64,000 bases of DNA from Cloacibacterium caeni (GCF_907163125.1 NZ_OU015319.1:1240001-1304000), one strand, 5' to 3'; shown: positions 1-9,486, counted from the first letter of the stretch. Numbers and translations are program-made. The notes: generated by a model not told the origin, from the letters alone.

Positions 1-849
1 TATATAACCTAATTCTTCTAACAGTTTTTTGCCGTTTTCGTAGAGTTTTCGTTTTTCTTCGCCACTTGGCAAATCATTTTCGTCAAATCCACGTTGACCA
101 ACTCCTTTTATCCACGGAACGTGAGCGTAAGAATAAAATGCAAGCCTGTCTGGTTTTAATTCCAAAGTTTTTCTGATGGTAAATTCCATCGCGTCCCAAG
201 TTTGGTGCGGTAAACCAAAAACCAAATCGTGAGAAACACTCTTATAACCAATTTCTCTAGCCCATTCTGTAACGTTTTTCACATTTTCGAAAGGCTGAAT
301 TCTATTGATGGCTTTTTGAACTTTTGCATCATAATCTTGCACTCCGAAACTACATCTTCTGAAACCTAAATCATACAAAGTTTGCAAATGTACTTTTGTA
401 GTATTGTTTGGGTGACCTTCAAAAGAAAATTCAGGATTTTCGGCAATTTCTACGGTGCTAAAAATTCCTTCTAGTAAAATTCTCAAATTTTCTGGAGAGA
501 AAAAGGTAGGAGTTCCTCCACCGAGATGCAATTCTTTAAGCTTTGGTTTTTCTTCAAAAAGATTCAGATAGAGATTCCACTCTTTTAAAACACTTTCTAA
601 ATAAGGTGTTTCCACAGAATGTTGTTTAGTTATGCGTTTATGACAAGCACAAAAAGTACACAATTGCTCACAAAAAGGAAGGTGAATATAAATAGAAATT
701 CCTTCTTGAGCATTGCTCTCGTTGAAAGATTGAATAACAGTTTTTTGCCATTGTTCAGAAGTAAAACCATCATTATCCCAGTAAGGAACAGTAGGATAAG
801 AAGTATATCTAGGTCCCGGAATATTATATTTATCGATAAGTGAATTCAT
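1..849 (-). CDS. hemN: Oxygen-independent coproporphyrinogen III dehydrogenase (HemN), C-terminal part beyond window
   Basis: Radical-SAM enzyme that oxidatively decarboxylates coproporphyrinogen III to protoporphyrinogen IX in anaerobic haem synthesis; cytoplasmic. Reading the minus strand from the ATG at 849 gives 283 codons open to the window edge. Residues 54-70 contain the iron-sulfur loop IHLPFCEQLCTFCAC, with cysteines at 60, 64, 67 and 69. The CX3CX2CXC spacing is that of true HemN rather than the HemW homologue. A GGGTPTF motif, the SAM-binding glycine stretch, follows. The N-terminal PGPRYTSYPT segment is also typical of HemN. A TAATTTTG promoter box ends only 4 nt before the ATG. 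The C-terminal domain lies outside the window. Confidence 0.93.
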   Translation of the reverse strand, partial: MNSLIDKYNIPGPRYTSYPTVPYWDNDGFTSEQWQKTVIQSFNESNAQEGISIYIHLPFCEQLCTFCACHKRITKQHSVETPYLESVLKEWNLYLNLFEEKPKLKELHLGGGTPTFFSPENLRILLEGIFSTVEIAENPEFSFEGHPNNTTKVHLQTLYDLGFRRCSFGVQDYDAKVQKAINRIQPFENVKNVTEWAREIGYKSVSHDLVFGLPHQTWDAMEFTIRKTLELKPDRLAFYSYAHVPWIKGVGQRGFDENDLPSGEEKRKLYENGKKLLEELGYI

Positions 850-853
850 TTTG

Positions 854-861
854 CAAAATTA
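854..861 (-). promoter_or_regulatory. -7 promoter box of hemN, nearly leaderless
   Basis: TAATTTTG on the minus strand fits the Bacteroidota TAnnTTTG consensus. It ends 4 nt (CAAA) before the hemN ATG. Upstream sequence (862-895) repeats the word CTAATCCCTAAAA. Confidence 0.6.
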
Positions 862-933
862 GGGATTAGGTTTTAGTTTTTAGGGATTAGTTTTAAAAAA
901 AATGATAAAACGAATCTATTGCAGCAATTAAAA

Positions 934-1953
934 CTACTCAGTGAATACCGCTTTTAAAATCCTATTTTTTCCGGCAAATACGAGACTGTTTTCATCTATC
1001 CATTCGCAAACGTAAAGATTTTTTTCTTGTGAAATCGTTTTCCAAGTTTTTCCATAATCGCTAGAAAATTCTATATTTTGGTCTCCCACTGCAATGATGT
1101 CTTTACCTTTAAATTTCGGACGAATTTTAACACACGTTTTATATCCTCCATTTTTTCCAGAAGCTTGAATTTGCCAGGTTTCGCCACCGTCTGAAGTTGT
1201 AGCGATATTGTTAACATTATCTGATTGTTGGGTATAATCACCACCTACTGCAATCCCGAATTTCTCATCATAGAAATCTATAGAATAAATTCCTGTAGAC
1301 GATTTCCCGTTGACAAAAGGCGTATTGTAAACATTCCAAAAATAAGGTTTATCCCAATTGAATTTAAAAATTCTAGAAACGGTTCCTCCTGTTGCAATCC
1401 AAACGGTATTTCCTTTCATTGCAATATTGGTATTACTCGCTGCAAAATGAGCTTCACCATCTTGATATTTCGGCATAATTCCGCCTTCGTTTTTATAATT
1501 TTTGCTCGAAATAATTCTAAAATGAGGTTTTCCTTCTTTTCTTGGGTCACTTATTGCCAATCCTCTCCCCTTTTTATCAAACATAAAAGCGTCATAAAAT
1601 GCAGTTTTTATGGTATCGGTAAAAACTTCTTCTGCTGTGAAACTGCTTTTGGTGATTTTGTAAAAAGTGGCCGGACTTTCGATGTTTACGGTATAAAATA
1701 AATCTTTAGTCTGTGCCAAAGTTCTGAATTGAAGATTAGCATCTGATAATTTCATTTGCTTTCTAATCGTTGGTTCTTTCAAATGAATATACCCAAATTT
1801 AGAATCTGTAGCGGCGTAATAAACTTTATTTTGCCAAATCTGAATTGCTCTTACACTCATGTTATAATTTTCTGCTAAAGCCGAGAATTCTAGACTTTGA
1901 GCCATTATAAAAGCATGAGCCAATAAACAAAAGGCTAATATTATTCTTTTCAT
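934..1953 (-). CDS. Secreted Asp-box (BNR/YCF48-like) beta-propeller protein
   Basis: Exported protein of 339 residues with a signal peptide ending near residue 18 (LLAHAFIMAQS). Two Asp-box motifs, SDGGETW (about residue 253) and SDYGKTW (about 298), mark a sialidase-like or YCF48-like beta-propeller. Such proteins in Bacteroidota are usually annotated as glycosyl hydrolases or oxidoreductases on weak grounds, and no catalytic residues can be named here, so the substrate is unknown. A TATTTTTG box lies 13 nt upstream of the ATG. It stands alone between hemN and the permease gene. Confidence 0.75.
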   Translation of the reverse strand: MKRIILAFCLLAHAFIMAQSLEFSALAENYNMSVRAIQIWQNKVYYAATDSKFGYIHLKEPTIRKQMKLSDANLQFRTLAQTKDLFYTVNIESPATFYKITKSSFTAEEVFTDTIKTAFYDAFMFDKKGRGLAISDPRKEGKPHFRIISSKNYKNEGGIMPKYQDGEAHFAASNTNIAMKGNTVWIATGGTVSRIFKFNWDKPYFWNVYNTPFVNGKSSTGIYSIDFYDEKFGIAVGGDYTQQSDNVNNIATTSDGGETWQIQASGKNGGYKTCVKIRPKFKGKDIIAVGDQNIEFSSDYGKTWKTISQEKNLYVCEWIDENSLVFAGKNRILKAVFTE

Positions 1954-1966
1954 TTTTACTTTTTTA

Positions 1967-1974
1967 CAAAAATA
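1967..1974 (-). promoter_or_regulatory. -7 promoter box of the Asp-box protein gene
   Basis: TATTTTTG on the minus strand, 13 nt before the ATG at 1953, directly after the permease terminator. Confidence 0.5.
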
Positions 1975-1976
1975 AA

Positions 1977-2000
1977 AAATCCCACCAAAAAGTGGGATTT
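1977..2000 (-). terminator. Rho-independent terminator of the amino-acid permease gene
   Basis: Perfect 9-bp stem AAATCCCAC/GTGGGATTT with a 6-nt loop, followed on the minus strand by a T-run. It starts 7 nt after the permease stop codon. Confidence 0.85.
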
Positions 2001-2006
2001 AATTTG

Positions 2007-3548
2007 TTAATCTTTATTGTCAATATCGATTTCTATTTCTTCTAAAGGTTCTTGTTCCGCTTTGAAAGTTTCATCGAAACCACCATTTTGAAGTTTAGAA
2101 TTTTTTCTACTGTATAAGAAGTAAATCACAAAACCAAACAACAACCAAATTGCAGAATATGTTTGTGCTTCTATACTTAAATTAATAATCAAATAAATAT
2201 TAATTAAAATTCCTAAAGTTGCAATTAATGGCAATGCAGGAACTCTAAAATTTCTTTGAAGATTAGGTTGTTTTACTCTCAATACCCAAACCGCAACACA
2301 AACCATCGTAAACGCGAAAAGCGTCCCGAAACTTGTCATGTGTGCTAAATCGTTAATAGGTGTAAAAGCTGCAACTACAGAAATAACCCCACCTAGAATC
2401 ATTAAATTTTTACTTGGAACACCTGTTTCTGCGTTTACTTTAGAGAAAGTTTTAGGAATTAAACCGTCTTTAGACATTCCTAAGAAAATTCTAGATTGTC
2501 CCATAATCATTACCATCAATACAGAAATAAGACCTACTGTTGCAGCAATCGTGATGATGTATCCTGCCCAAGCTTGACCAGCAATATCAAACGCATAAGC
2601 TACTGGAGCTTTAATTGCATCTGGATATTTTCCTAGTGGATTAAAATCTGAATAATGCATCATTCCTGTTAAAACCAATGAAACTAAAATATACAATAAA
2701 GTACAAATTAATAACGAAGCAATAATAGCAAATGGTACATCTTTTTTAGGATTAATCGCTTCACCGGCTTGTGTAGAAACTGCATCAAAACCTACATAAG
2801 CAAAGAAAATGGCAGAAGCACCTGCAATAATTCCGGCATAACCATATGCACTATGCGAAACTCCGTTTTCAGTAATCACCGTTGGTTCTGGAATAAAAGG
2901 TGTCCAGTTAGCTGGGTCAATGAAAAATGCTCCTGCTACAATTACGAAAATAATCGCAGCTACTTTAAGCATTACAATAAAATTATTTGCTTTAGCAGCA
3001 CCTTTAGTTCCTCTCAATAGGATAGAAATTACTATTAAAACGATGAAAAACGCTGGTAAATTCATGGAAAAACCTGAGTTTCCTGCTGCTAAATATGTTT
3101 GAGGATCGGTAGTTAACCAAGCTGGAAGATGCAAGCCAAACATTTTGAGCAATTTCCCAAAATATCCTGACCAAGAAACCGCCACCGTCATAGAACCCAT
3201 TGCATATTCTAGTATCAATCCCCATCCAATAATCCACGCAAAAATCTCTCCTACTGTTCCATAAGCATATGCATAAGCAGAACCTTCTACTGGTAGAATT
3301 GATGCAAATTCTGCGTAACACAGTGCTGCAAATACACAAGCAATCCCCGCTATTACGAAAGAAAGTGCAAGAGCTGGACCTGCATTATAATATGCACCAG
3401 TTCCTGTCAATACAAAAATACCACCACCAATAATGGCTCCAATTCCTATGGCTGTTAAACTCCATTTTCCGAGAACTCTCTTCAGCTGACTCTTTTTGAT
3501 GTCTGCCTCATAAGCTTCCATCGGCTTTTTAATCCAAATATTCGACAT
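2007..3548 (-). CDS. APC-family amino-acid permease
   Basis: Inner-membrane secondary transporter of 513 residues with about 12 hydrophobic helices, of the amino acid-polyamine-organocation superfamily. The first helix carries the signature IGIGAIIGGGIFVLTG (residues about 34-49), and GFDAVSTQAGEAINP (about 253-267) is the conserved helix 6/loop region. Sequence style resembles the cationic amino-acid transporter/YfnA branch, but the substrate cannot be assigned from sequence. The C-terminal tail is acidic (EIEIDIDNKD). Divergent from pnuC; terminated by a strong hairpin just after the stop. Confidence 0.9.
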   Translation of the reverse strand: MSNIWIKKPMEAYEADIKKSQLKRVLGKWSLTAIGIGAIIGGGIFVLTGTGAYYNAGPALALSFVIAGIACVFAALCYAEFASILPVEGSAYAYAYGTVGEIFAWIIGWGLILEYAMGSMTVAVSWSGYFGKLLKMFGLHLPAWLTTDPQTYLAAGNSGFSMNLPAFFIVLIVISILLRGTKGAAKANNFIVMLKVAAIIFVIVAGAFFIDPANWTPFIPEPTVITENGVSHSAYGYAGIIAGASAIFFAYVGFDAVSTQAGEAINPKKDVPFAIIASLLICTLLYILVSLVLTGMMHYSDFNPLGKYPDAIKAPVAYAFDIAGQAWAGYIITIAATVGLISVLMVMIMGQSRIFLGMSKDGLIPKTFSKVNAETGVPSKNLMILGGVISVVAAFTPINDLAHMTSFGTLFAFTMVCVAVWVLRVKQPNLQRNFRVPALPLIATLGILINIYLIINLSIEAQTYSAIWLLFGFVIYFLYSRKNSKLQNGGFDETFKAEQEPLEEIEIDIDNKD

Positions 3549-3743
3549 ATTAAATCAATTTTTTACATTTTAGAATTCACGAAAATATAAATTTTTTAGA
3601 AGTATTAAGAACTTTTATTCAATTTTTTAACAGAGATGGTAGATTTCCTCAAATAATAGCTTTGAAAGATTATCATTTTTTTATTTGTTTTTTTGCGAAT
3701 CTTTAAATTTTTAATTCCTCGCTTATTTTCTAAACGAAATCTT

Positions 3744-3751
3744 TATCTTTG
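3744..3751 (+). promoter_or_regulatory. -7 promoter box of pnuC, nearly leaderless
   Basis: TATCTTTG ends 5 nt (AAACA) before the pnuC ATG at 3757. No TPP, FMN or other riboswitch-like structure is seen in the 208-bp spacer. Confidence 0.6.
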
Positions 3752-3756
3752 AAACA

Positions 3757-4419
3757 ATGAATTTGTACGAACTTTTTTTCAAACCTTACGAAACCTACAC
3801 CAATTTTCAGATTTTTCTGGAAGCAACCGCAGCTATTTTCGGATTGCTGAGTGTTTATTTTTCCATCAAAAAAAATATTTGGGTCTATCCTACAGGTATA
3901 ATTTCTACGGCTCTTTATGTCTATATACTCTTTAATTTTGGGCTTTTAGGAGATGCTATGATTAATGTGTATTATACGATTATGAGCATTTATGGCTGGA
4001 TTCTTTGGTCAGCGAGTTCAGAAGATAATATCCACGTAGAAGTTTCGTGGGCAAACTTTAAACAATGGATTTTTGCCACAGTTTTATTTGTCTTCAGTTT
4101 AGGATTAGTCACCCTTATTTATTATTACAAACCTGCTATTGACAATCATTTTTCTACCGAAAATGTAAATTTAGGTTTACATCATCTCGATTGGGCAAAT
4201 TGGCTAGATGTCTTCACCACTTCTATATTTTTAGTAGGAATGTGGCTCATGGCAAAAAGAAAAATAGAAAACTGGATTTTTTGGATCATCGGTGATTTTA
4301 TTTGCATTCCGATGATGCTCTACAAAGGTCTAGGAATAACTTCGGTGCAATATTTGGTTTTTACGGTAATGGCTTATCAAGGATATTTAGAATGGAAAAA
4401 ATCAATCAAAAAAATGTAA
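3757..4419 (+). CDS. pnuC: PnuC-family nicotinamide riboside (or related vitamin) transporter
   Basis: Inner-membrane protein of 220 residues with about seven transmembrane segments, fitting PnuC, a facilitator of nicotinamide riboside uptake for NAD salvage. Features of the family are NIWVYPTGIISTALY near residue 40 and WFW-like aromatic segments; the C-terminal region (MAYQGYLEWKKS) also matches PnuC. Paralogues import thiamine (PnuT) or riboflavin (PnuX), so substrate is uncertain; absence of a TPP or FMN riboswitch upstream mildly favours nicotinamide riboside. Followed 60 bp later by dapF on the same strand. Confidence 0.88.
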   Translation: MNLYELFFKPYETYTNFQIFLEATAAIFGLLSVYFSIKKNIWVYPTGIISTALYVYILFNFGLLGDAMINVYYTIMSIYGWILWSASSEDNIHVEVSWANFKQWIFATVLFVFSLGLVTLIYYYKPAIDNHFSTENVNLGLHHLDWANWLDVFTTSIFLVGMWLMAKRKIENWIFWIIGDFICIPMMLYKGLGITSVQYLVFTVMAYQGYLEWKKSIKKM

Positions 4420-4479
4420 AAATTCTAATAATCTAAGATATATTTGCAAACTTATTCATTATTTCAACTTTAAAAATTA

Positions 4480-5265
4480 ATGACAACACTAGATTTTTAT
4501 AAATATCAAGGAACAGGAAACGATTTTGTAATGATAGACAATCGTGACCTAAGTTTCCCAAAAGATACAGAAATCATCAAAAAACTCTGTGACAGACGTT
4601 TCGGAATTGGTGGTGATGGACTTATTTTACTAGAAAATGCAGCAGAAGGAGATTTTAAAACAGATTTCAAAATGGTGTATTACAATTCAGACGGAAATGA
4701 ATCTACCATGTGTGGAAATGGTGGAAGATGCATTGTAGCTTTTGCTCATTTTTTAGATATTTTCGAGGATAAATGTACGTTTCTTGCCATCGATGGTTTA
4801 CATGAAGCTGAAATGAATTTCGGAACGGTAAAACTGAAAATGATAGATGTAGAAAATATTAAAAACATTGATGAAGATTTTGAACTCAATACGGGTTCTC
4901 CTCATTTTGTGAAATATGTAGAAAATCTAGAAAATTTTGATGTTTACAACAATGGTTATGCTATCAGAAATTCTGAAAGATACGCTCAAGAAGGCATTAA
5001 TGTAAATTTTGTAGAAAAAACGGATGAAAATAAAATCTTCGTAAGAACTTATGAACGTGGTGTAGAAGACGAAACCTACAGTTGTGGAACAGGTGTAACT
5101 GCTTGTTCATTGGTTTATATGCTTCAAAATCATGTAGAAAAAGTAGACGTAAAAGTTCTGGGCGGAAATCTAAAAGTATATGCAGAAAAAACTGAAAACG
5201 GATTCAAAAACGTTTGGCTAGAAGGTCCCGCAAAACAAGTTTTCAAAGGAAAAATCAATTTATAA
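4480..5265 (+). CDS. dapF: Diaminopimelate epimerase
   Basis: Cytoplasmic PLP-independent epimerase interconverting LL- and meso-diaminopimelate for lysine and peptidoglycan synthesis. At 261 residues it is a normal length for the family. Both catalytic cysteines are visible: C78 in MCGNGGRC and C202 in YSCGTGVTAC. The N-terminal YQGTGNDFVMIDN motif is diagnostic. It is followed by an 87-bp word-repeat spacer and then mltG, so the two may form a cell-wall gene pair on one transcript. Confidence 0.97.
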   Translation: MTTLDFYKYQGTGNDFVMIDNRDLSFPKDTEIIKKLCDRRFGIGGDGLILLENAAEGDFKTDFKMVYYNSDGNESTMCGNGGRCIVAFAHFLDIFEDKCTFLAIDGLHEAEMNFGTVKLKMIDVENIKNIDEDFELNTGSPHFVKYVENLENFDVYNNGYAIRNSERYAQEGINVNFVEKTDENKIFVRTYERGVEDETYSCGTGVTACSLVYMLQNHVEKVDVKVLGGNLKVYAEKTENGFKNVWLEGPAKQVFKGKINL

Positions 5266-5296
5266 TGCAATCGGCTGTCAGCATTCTGCAATTAGC

Positions 5297-5345
5297 TAAC
5301 TAAAAATAAATGCCAAAAGCTGAAAGCTGAAGGCAAAAAGCAATA
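5297..5345. repeat. Degenerate word repeat in the dapF-mltG spacer
   Basis: The words AAAGCTGAAAGCTGAAGGC and GCCAAAAGC are repeated imperfectly just before the mltG start. The same kind of 'stutter' DNA fills many other spacers in this window. Confidence 0.5.
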
Positions 5346-5352
5346 ATTATTT

Positions 5353-6390
5353 ATGAAAAAAGGTTGTTCTATCATCGCCGTTATTGGGCTAATCGTTTTT
5401 TTGATTGGCGGATACTTTGCATTTAATTTTTTGAAAAAATATAAACTCGGGAACGTAGCAAAAGAAGGCTATATTCTCGTTCCGACAGGTGCAAATTTCG
5501 AACAGGTTCTTGATTCTATCTCTCCTTATCTTAAAAATAAAGAAAATTTCAAAGAAGTAGCATTAAAGAAAAATCTTGACCAAAAAATTAAGCCTGGTCG
5601 TTATAAAATTGAGTCTGGAACGGACAACACAGACTTGGTAAACATGATTAAAGCTGGAAACCAAACAGAAAGCAGTTTCAGAATTGGAGATTTCAATGAT
5701 GTTTATCAAATGATAGGAAGAGTTTCTAGAAAAACGGAAGCAGATTCTTTAACTTTTGTCAAAGAATTCAATAAAATAGCAGTTTCGAAAGGTCTTAACA
5801 ATGCCGAAGACTTAAAAAAATACTTCTTTGCAGATACTTATCAATTCTTTTGGACGGTAAAACCTACGGAATTTTTTGAAAAATTCGAAAATCAATATCA
5901 AGAATTCTGGAATGAAGAAAGACTTGCGAAAGAGAGAAAACTCAACCTTTCTAGAGAAGAAATTTATGCACTAGCTTCTATCGTTTACAAAGAATCTGGT
6001 GGAAAAACAGACGAGCAAAAAACAATAGCAGGATTATACCTTAATCGTGTAAGAAAAGGAATGAAGTTACAATCTGACCCGACTGTAATTTATGCCATTA
6101 ACAAAGAAAATAACTTTACTCAAGATATTAAAAGAGTGCTTTACAAGCATCTTTCCTTCCCTTCTCCTTACAATACTTATGCAGTAAAAGGAATTCCTCC
6201 AGGACCAATTTGCGTGGTCGACAAAAATTCTGTAGACGCTGTTCTAAACGCAGAAAATAACAATTACATTTTTATGTGTGCCGACCCAAAAAGAATGGGT
6301 TATCACAAATTTACAGACAATGATGTAGAACACGCTGCGAATGCAAAAGCTTATCAAGATTGGCTCAATTCAAAAAACATTACTCAATAA
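5353..6390 (+). CDS. mltG: Endolytic peptidoglycan transglycosylase MltG (YceG-like)
   Basis: Membrane-anchored lytic transglycosylase that cleaves nascent glycan strands and sets their length. The 345-residue protein has one N-terminal transmembrane helix (residues about 6-27), a LysM-like region, and the YceG catalytic domain with VYKESGGKTDEQ (catalytic Glu about 214) and YLNRVRKGMKLQSDPTVIYA. PSPYNTYAVKGIPPGPICVV near the C-terminus is also diagnostic. Placed downstream of dapF, in keeping with a role in the cell wall. A hairpin terminator follows at 6430. Confidence 0.95.
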   Translation: MKKGCSIIAVIGLIVFLIGGYFAFNFLKKYKLGNVAKEGYILVPTGANFEQVLDSISPYLKNKENFKEVALKKNLDQKIKPGRYKIESGTDNTDLVNMIKAGNQTESSFRIGDFNDVYQMIGRVSRKTEADSLTFVKEFNKIAVSKGLNNAEDLKKYFFADTYQFFWTVKPTEFFEKFENQYQEFWNEERLAKERKLNLSREEIYALASIVYKESGGKTDEQKTIAGLYLNRVRKGMKLQSDPTVIYAINKENNFTQDIKRVLYKHLSFPSPYNTYAVKGIPPGPICVVDKNSVDAVLNAENNNYIFMCADPKRMGYHKFTDNDVEHAANAKAYQDWLNSKNITQ

Positions 6391-6429
6391 ATTAACAAAA
6401 ATTTAACTTTTTTAAGTTTAACATAATTA

Positions 6430-6463
6430 AGATTTCTGCGTCTAATCGACAGAAATCTTTTTA
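6430..6463 (+). terminator. Rho-independent terminator after mltG
   Basis: Perfect 9-bp stem AGATTTCTG/CAGAAATCT with an 11-nt loop and a following T-rich tract, 39 nt after the mltG stop. Confidence 0.8.
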
Positions 6464-6525
6464 TTTATTAAAAATTTAAAAAAATAATCTGGAGCGAAAA
6501 ATTTAGCTTCACAACACAAAAATTA

Positions 6526-9012
6526 ATGAAGATGATTCAAACAGAAATTCTAAATTTAATTACCAAAAAAACACTAGGACTAACCCTCGTTCTTTCTGCT
6601 GCTGCAATGGCTTTTGCACAAGAAAAACAACAAATTTCAGGTAAAATTGTAGATGCACAAAACAATGCAGTTCCTTATGCTTCTATCTCTTTTAGCAATA
6701 AAACCGTAAAAGAAAATGCTGCGCTTTTTAGCGATGCTACTTTAACCGATGAAAAAGGAAACTTTACCATCAACCTTATTCCTGGAAACTACGAAATCAC
6801 CATTGATGCAGTAGATTTCAAAAAATTAGTGGTTACAAAAAGTATCGGGCAAAATCCTAATTTAGGAAACATCAAAATAGAATCTGAGCAACAAGTTACC
6901 AACTCTAAAACCAAAGATATAGAAGGCGTTACTCTTACAGCTTCAAAACCTGTTTACAAGGTAGAACTTGATAAAAAAACATATGATGTTACTCAAGATT
7001 TAACTGCCAAAGGTGGGAATTTACAAGATGTACTCGCTAATGTACCTTCTGTAAATGTAGATGCAGACGGAAGTGTTTCTATGAGAGGAAACTCAAACAT
7101 TAAGTTTTTAATTAACGGAAAACCTTCATCTATTTTAGGAATTACAGATGACAGTAATGCTCTAAAAAATATTCCAGCAGACCAAATAGAAAAGATAGAA
7201 GTGATTACAAATCCTTCTTCTAAATACGAAGCTTCAGGTACAGCTGGGATTTTAAATATTGTATTAAAAAAATCAAAAGGATTAGGATTTAATGGTTCTG
7301 TAGAAGGAACTGTAGGCTATCTTCCTCAATCAAGACTGAATACCAATCTATCATGGAATTATGGTAAATTTTCTTGGTTTGTGAATGGTGGTGGTGGTTT
7401 TGGAAAATTTGAAAACAAAAGCAAAACCTACTCTAATGATACGGGAAATGCAGAAATTTCTAATATAGAAAGCGTAAATACCAATAACTTTAAGAACTTC
7501 AACTTCACTACTGGACTGAATTATAATTTTACAGACTTCACCTCTGCTAATTTCTCTATTACGACCAATGGTAATAATAGTGATAGCGAATCTACATCTA
7601 CTACTAGTTCTACTAAATTTGGTAATTCTTCTAGAAATGTTAATGGAGAAGGCGAAAATAACAGTGTACAATTAGACGCAGGTTTAGAGCATAAATTTGA
7701 CAATAAAGGACATGTTTTATCAGCAAGTGGAAGTTTTCAAAAAACCAAGAATAATAATTTTGAAGACATTGAAGACAATTACATCAATAGCGTAAGTCAG
7801 AATAATTATAATAATAACAATCAAAAAACTTGGATTGCAAAAGCAGATTATGAACTTCCTATTACAGAAGATTCTAAATTTGAAGCAGGAGCAAGATATG
7901 ATTTCAGAAACAACATTACTGAAAACCTTTTTTATGATGTAACTGCTGGACAAGATTTAGACGAAAGATTCTCTAATAAAACAGATTATACCGAGAAAAT
8001 ATTAGCCATTTATGCTCAATTCAAAAGTAAATTCGACAATTTTGGTTATCAATTAGGCCTAAGAAATGAGAACACCAGTATTGCTACTGTTTTCAATGGT
8101 TACGATATCAGAACAAATCCAATCACGCCTATCAATAATCTTAAAAATACTAAATCATATAGCGGATTTTTCCCTTCTGTATTTTTAAGTTATAACATCA
8201 CAGATAAGAGCCAATTTTCACTAAATTATGCTAGAAGAATTAATAGACCTAGATCTTTTCAGTTAATTCCTGCATACAGACTACAAAATGCTACCAACTA
8301 TTTTAAAGGAAACGCAGACCTTAATCCTTCGTATGTAAATTCATTTGAGTTGGGTTATAACTACTCTAAAGGAAATAAATTAACCATCAATCCTACTCTA
8401 TACTACCAAAGAACAAATGATGACATCAATTTTACGGTAACCAAAGACACAGACGGAAACTATGTATCTATGCCAGCGAACTTAGGTACAGAAGACAGAT
8501 ATGGTATGGATTTTAACTATAATATTACTGCTACTAAATGGTTAAGAGTATTTGGTAATTTTAATCTATTTGGTTATAAAAATGAATCTGAATTTAATAA
8601 CATAAAAACAGAAAATTCAGGAACATCTTTCCAAACTAGACTTACCACTGCAATAAAATTAAATAAACAAACCAACTTACAATTACAAGGAAACTATAAT
8701 GCTCCTCAAAAAACTTTCCAAAACGAAAGATTAGCAATTTATGCAATGAATTTTGGGATCAGTAGAAATATACTTAACAATCAAGGAACCATCAACCTTA
8801 ATGTACAAGACGTTTTTAACACAAGAAAGAGACGTATGAAAACATATGGAGAAGATTTCTATAGAGAAGCAGAAATGCAGTTTATGCCTAGAACAGTTAT
8901 GCTTTCTTTCTCTTACAGATTTAAGAATAAATTTGCTGACGAAAAGAAAATGAAACCAAGAAAACAAGACCAGCAAAGAGATAATGGCGGAATGGATGAC
9001 GTTCCAATGTAA
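6526..9012 (+). CDS. TonB-dependent outer-membrane receptor with carboxypeptidase-regulatory-like N-terminal domain
   Basis: Outer-membrane protein of 828 residues. A signal peptide ends at AMAFAQ (about residue 31). Residues about 36-120 form a CarboxypepD_reg-like domain (ISGKIVDAQNNAVPYASISF), then a TonB plug (about 135-240, with VPSVNVDADGSVSMRGN and IEKIEVITNPSSKYEASG), and a large beta-barrel of the OMP_b-brl_3 type. The C-terminal tail is charged (KPRKQDQQRDNGGMDDVPM). The ligand is unknown. It is not next to a SusD gene, so it is a stand-alone receptor rather than a SusC. Confidence 0.88.
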   Translation: MKMIQTEILNLITKKTLGLTLVLSAAAMAFAQEKQQISGKIVDAQNNAVPYASISFSNKTVKENAALFSDATLTDEKGNFTINLIPGNYEITIDAVDFKKLVVTKSIGQNPNLGNIKIESEQQVTNSKTKDIEGVTLTASKPVYKVELDKKTYDVTQDLTAKGGNLQDVLANVPSVNVDADGSVSMRGNSNIKFLINGKPSSILGITDDSNALKNIPADQIEKIEVITNPSSKYEASGTAGILNIVLKKSKGLGFNGSVEGTVGYLPQSRLNTNLSWNYGKFSWFVNGGGGFGKFENKSKTYSNDTGNAEISNIESVNTNNFKNFNFTTGLNYNFTDFTSANFSITTNGNNSDSESTSTTSSTKFGNSSRNVNGEGENNSVQLDAGLEHKFDNKGHVLSASGSFQKTKNNNFEDIEDNYINSVSQNNYNNNNQKTWIAKADYELPITEDSKFEAGARYDFRNNITENLFYDVTAGQDLDERFSNKTDYTEKILAIYAQFKSKFDNFGYQLGLRNENTSIATVFNGYDIRTNPITPINNLKNTKSYSGFFPSVFLSYNITDKSQFSLNYARRINRPRSFQLIPAYRLQNATNYFKGNADLNPSYVNSFELGYNYSKGNKLTINPTLYYQRTNDDINFTVTKDTDGNYVSMPANLGTEDRYGMDFNYNITATKWLRVFGNFNLFGYKNESEFNNIKTENSGTSFQTRLTTAIKLNKQTNLQLQGNYNAPQKTFQNERLAIYAMNFGISRNILNNQGTINLNVQDVFNTRKRRMKTYGEDFYREAEMQFMPRTVMLSFSYRFKNKFADEKKMKPRKQDQQRDNGGMDDVPM

Positions 9013-9022
9013 TAAAAACAAA

Positions 9023-9050
9023 ATCCGAGAAAATTTTCTCGGATTTTTTT
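9023..9050. terminator. Bidirectional terminator between convergent genes
   Basis: Perfect 22-bp palindrome with arms ATCCGAGAAAA/TTTTCTCGGAT followed by seven T. It serves the receptor gene on the plus strand, and with A-rich DNA on its other side can also serve the minus-strand cytidylyltransferase gene. Confidence 0.85.
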
Positions 9051-9486
9051 ATTTATCTAGTTTCGCTTTTTCGGCTTCGTAGATTCTTTTTCTTAAATCT
9101 GTGGAAGAAAATCGGTGGTCTCTTTTATTGTAATATATTTCAATTCCTTTTTCTTCGCAATATTGTCTTCCAGTGAAATCTTTGTCTTTATATTCATCTC
9201 CAATAATTCTCACATCAATCACAAAAGACCTCAAAATATCTTCTAAATCCTGCTCTGTGTAATAGGGAACGATTTCATCTACTGCATTCACAGCCTTTAG
9301 CTGAATATATCGTTCTACAACCGTTTGAGTAGGTTTGTTTTTAGTAGGTCTGTCATAAGCTGGGTCTAATTGCAGCCCAACAATCAAATAATCACAAACC
9401 GTTTTTGCTTCTTCTAGCATCTTGATATGACCTGCATGAAGCAAATCAAATGATGAAAAAGTAATTCCTATTTTTTGAGTTTTCAT
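9049..9486 (-). CDS. Adenylyl/cytidylyltransferase of the glycerol-3-phosphate cytidylyltransferase (TagD) type
   Basis: Small nucleotidyltransferase, 145 residues from ATG 9486 (a TTG two codons earlier is less likely). The HxGH signature is HAGH (residues about 18-21 in FSSFDLLHAGHIKML). The C-terminal motif, normally RxSSGI in TagD, is HRFSSTDLRKRI here. The family transfers CMP or AMP to phosphorylated polyols or sugars for cell-surface polymers. Its neighbours GalE and a sugar aminotransferase support a role in surface glycan precursors. Substrate is inferred, not shown. Confidence 0.85.
   Translation of the reverse strand: MKTQKIGITFSSFDLLHAGHIKMLEEAKTVCDYLIVGLQLDPAYDRPTKNKPTQTVVERYIQLKAVNAVDEIVPYYTEQDLEDILRSFVIDVRIIGDEYKDKDFTGRQYCEEKGIEIYYNKRDHRFSSTDLRKRIYEAEKAKLDK

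Noticed and set aside
619-843. Plus-strand ORF opposite hemN
   Set aside because: It is antisense to clearly conserved HemN coding sequence and has no homology-like features.
3549-3756. TPP, FMN or NAD riboswitch upstream of pnuC
   Set aside because: No matching consensus helices, and the promoter box is only 5 nt from the start, leaving no room for a leader.
8731-9021. Minus-strand ORF opposite the TonB receptor C-terminus
   Set aside because: Antisense shadow of a conserved coding region that also covers the terminator.
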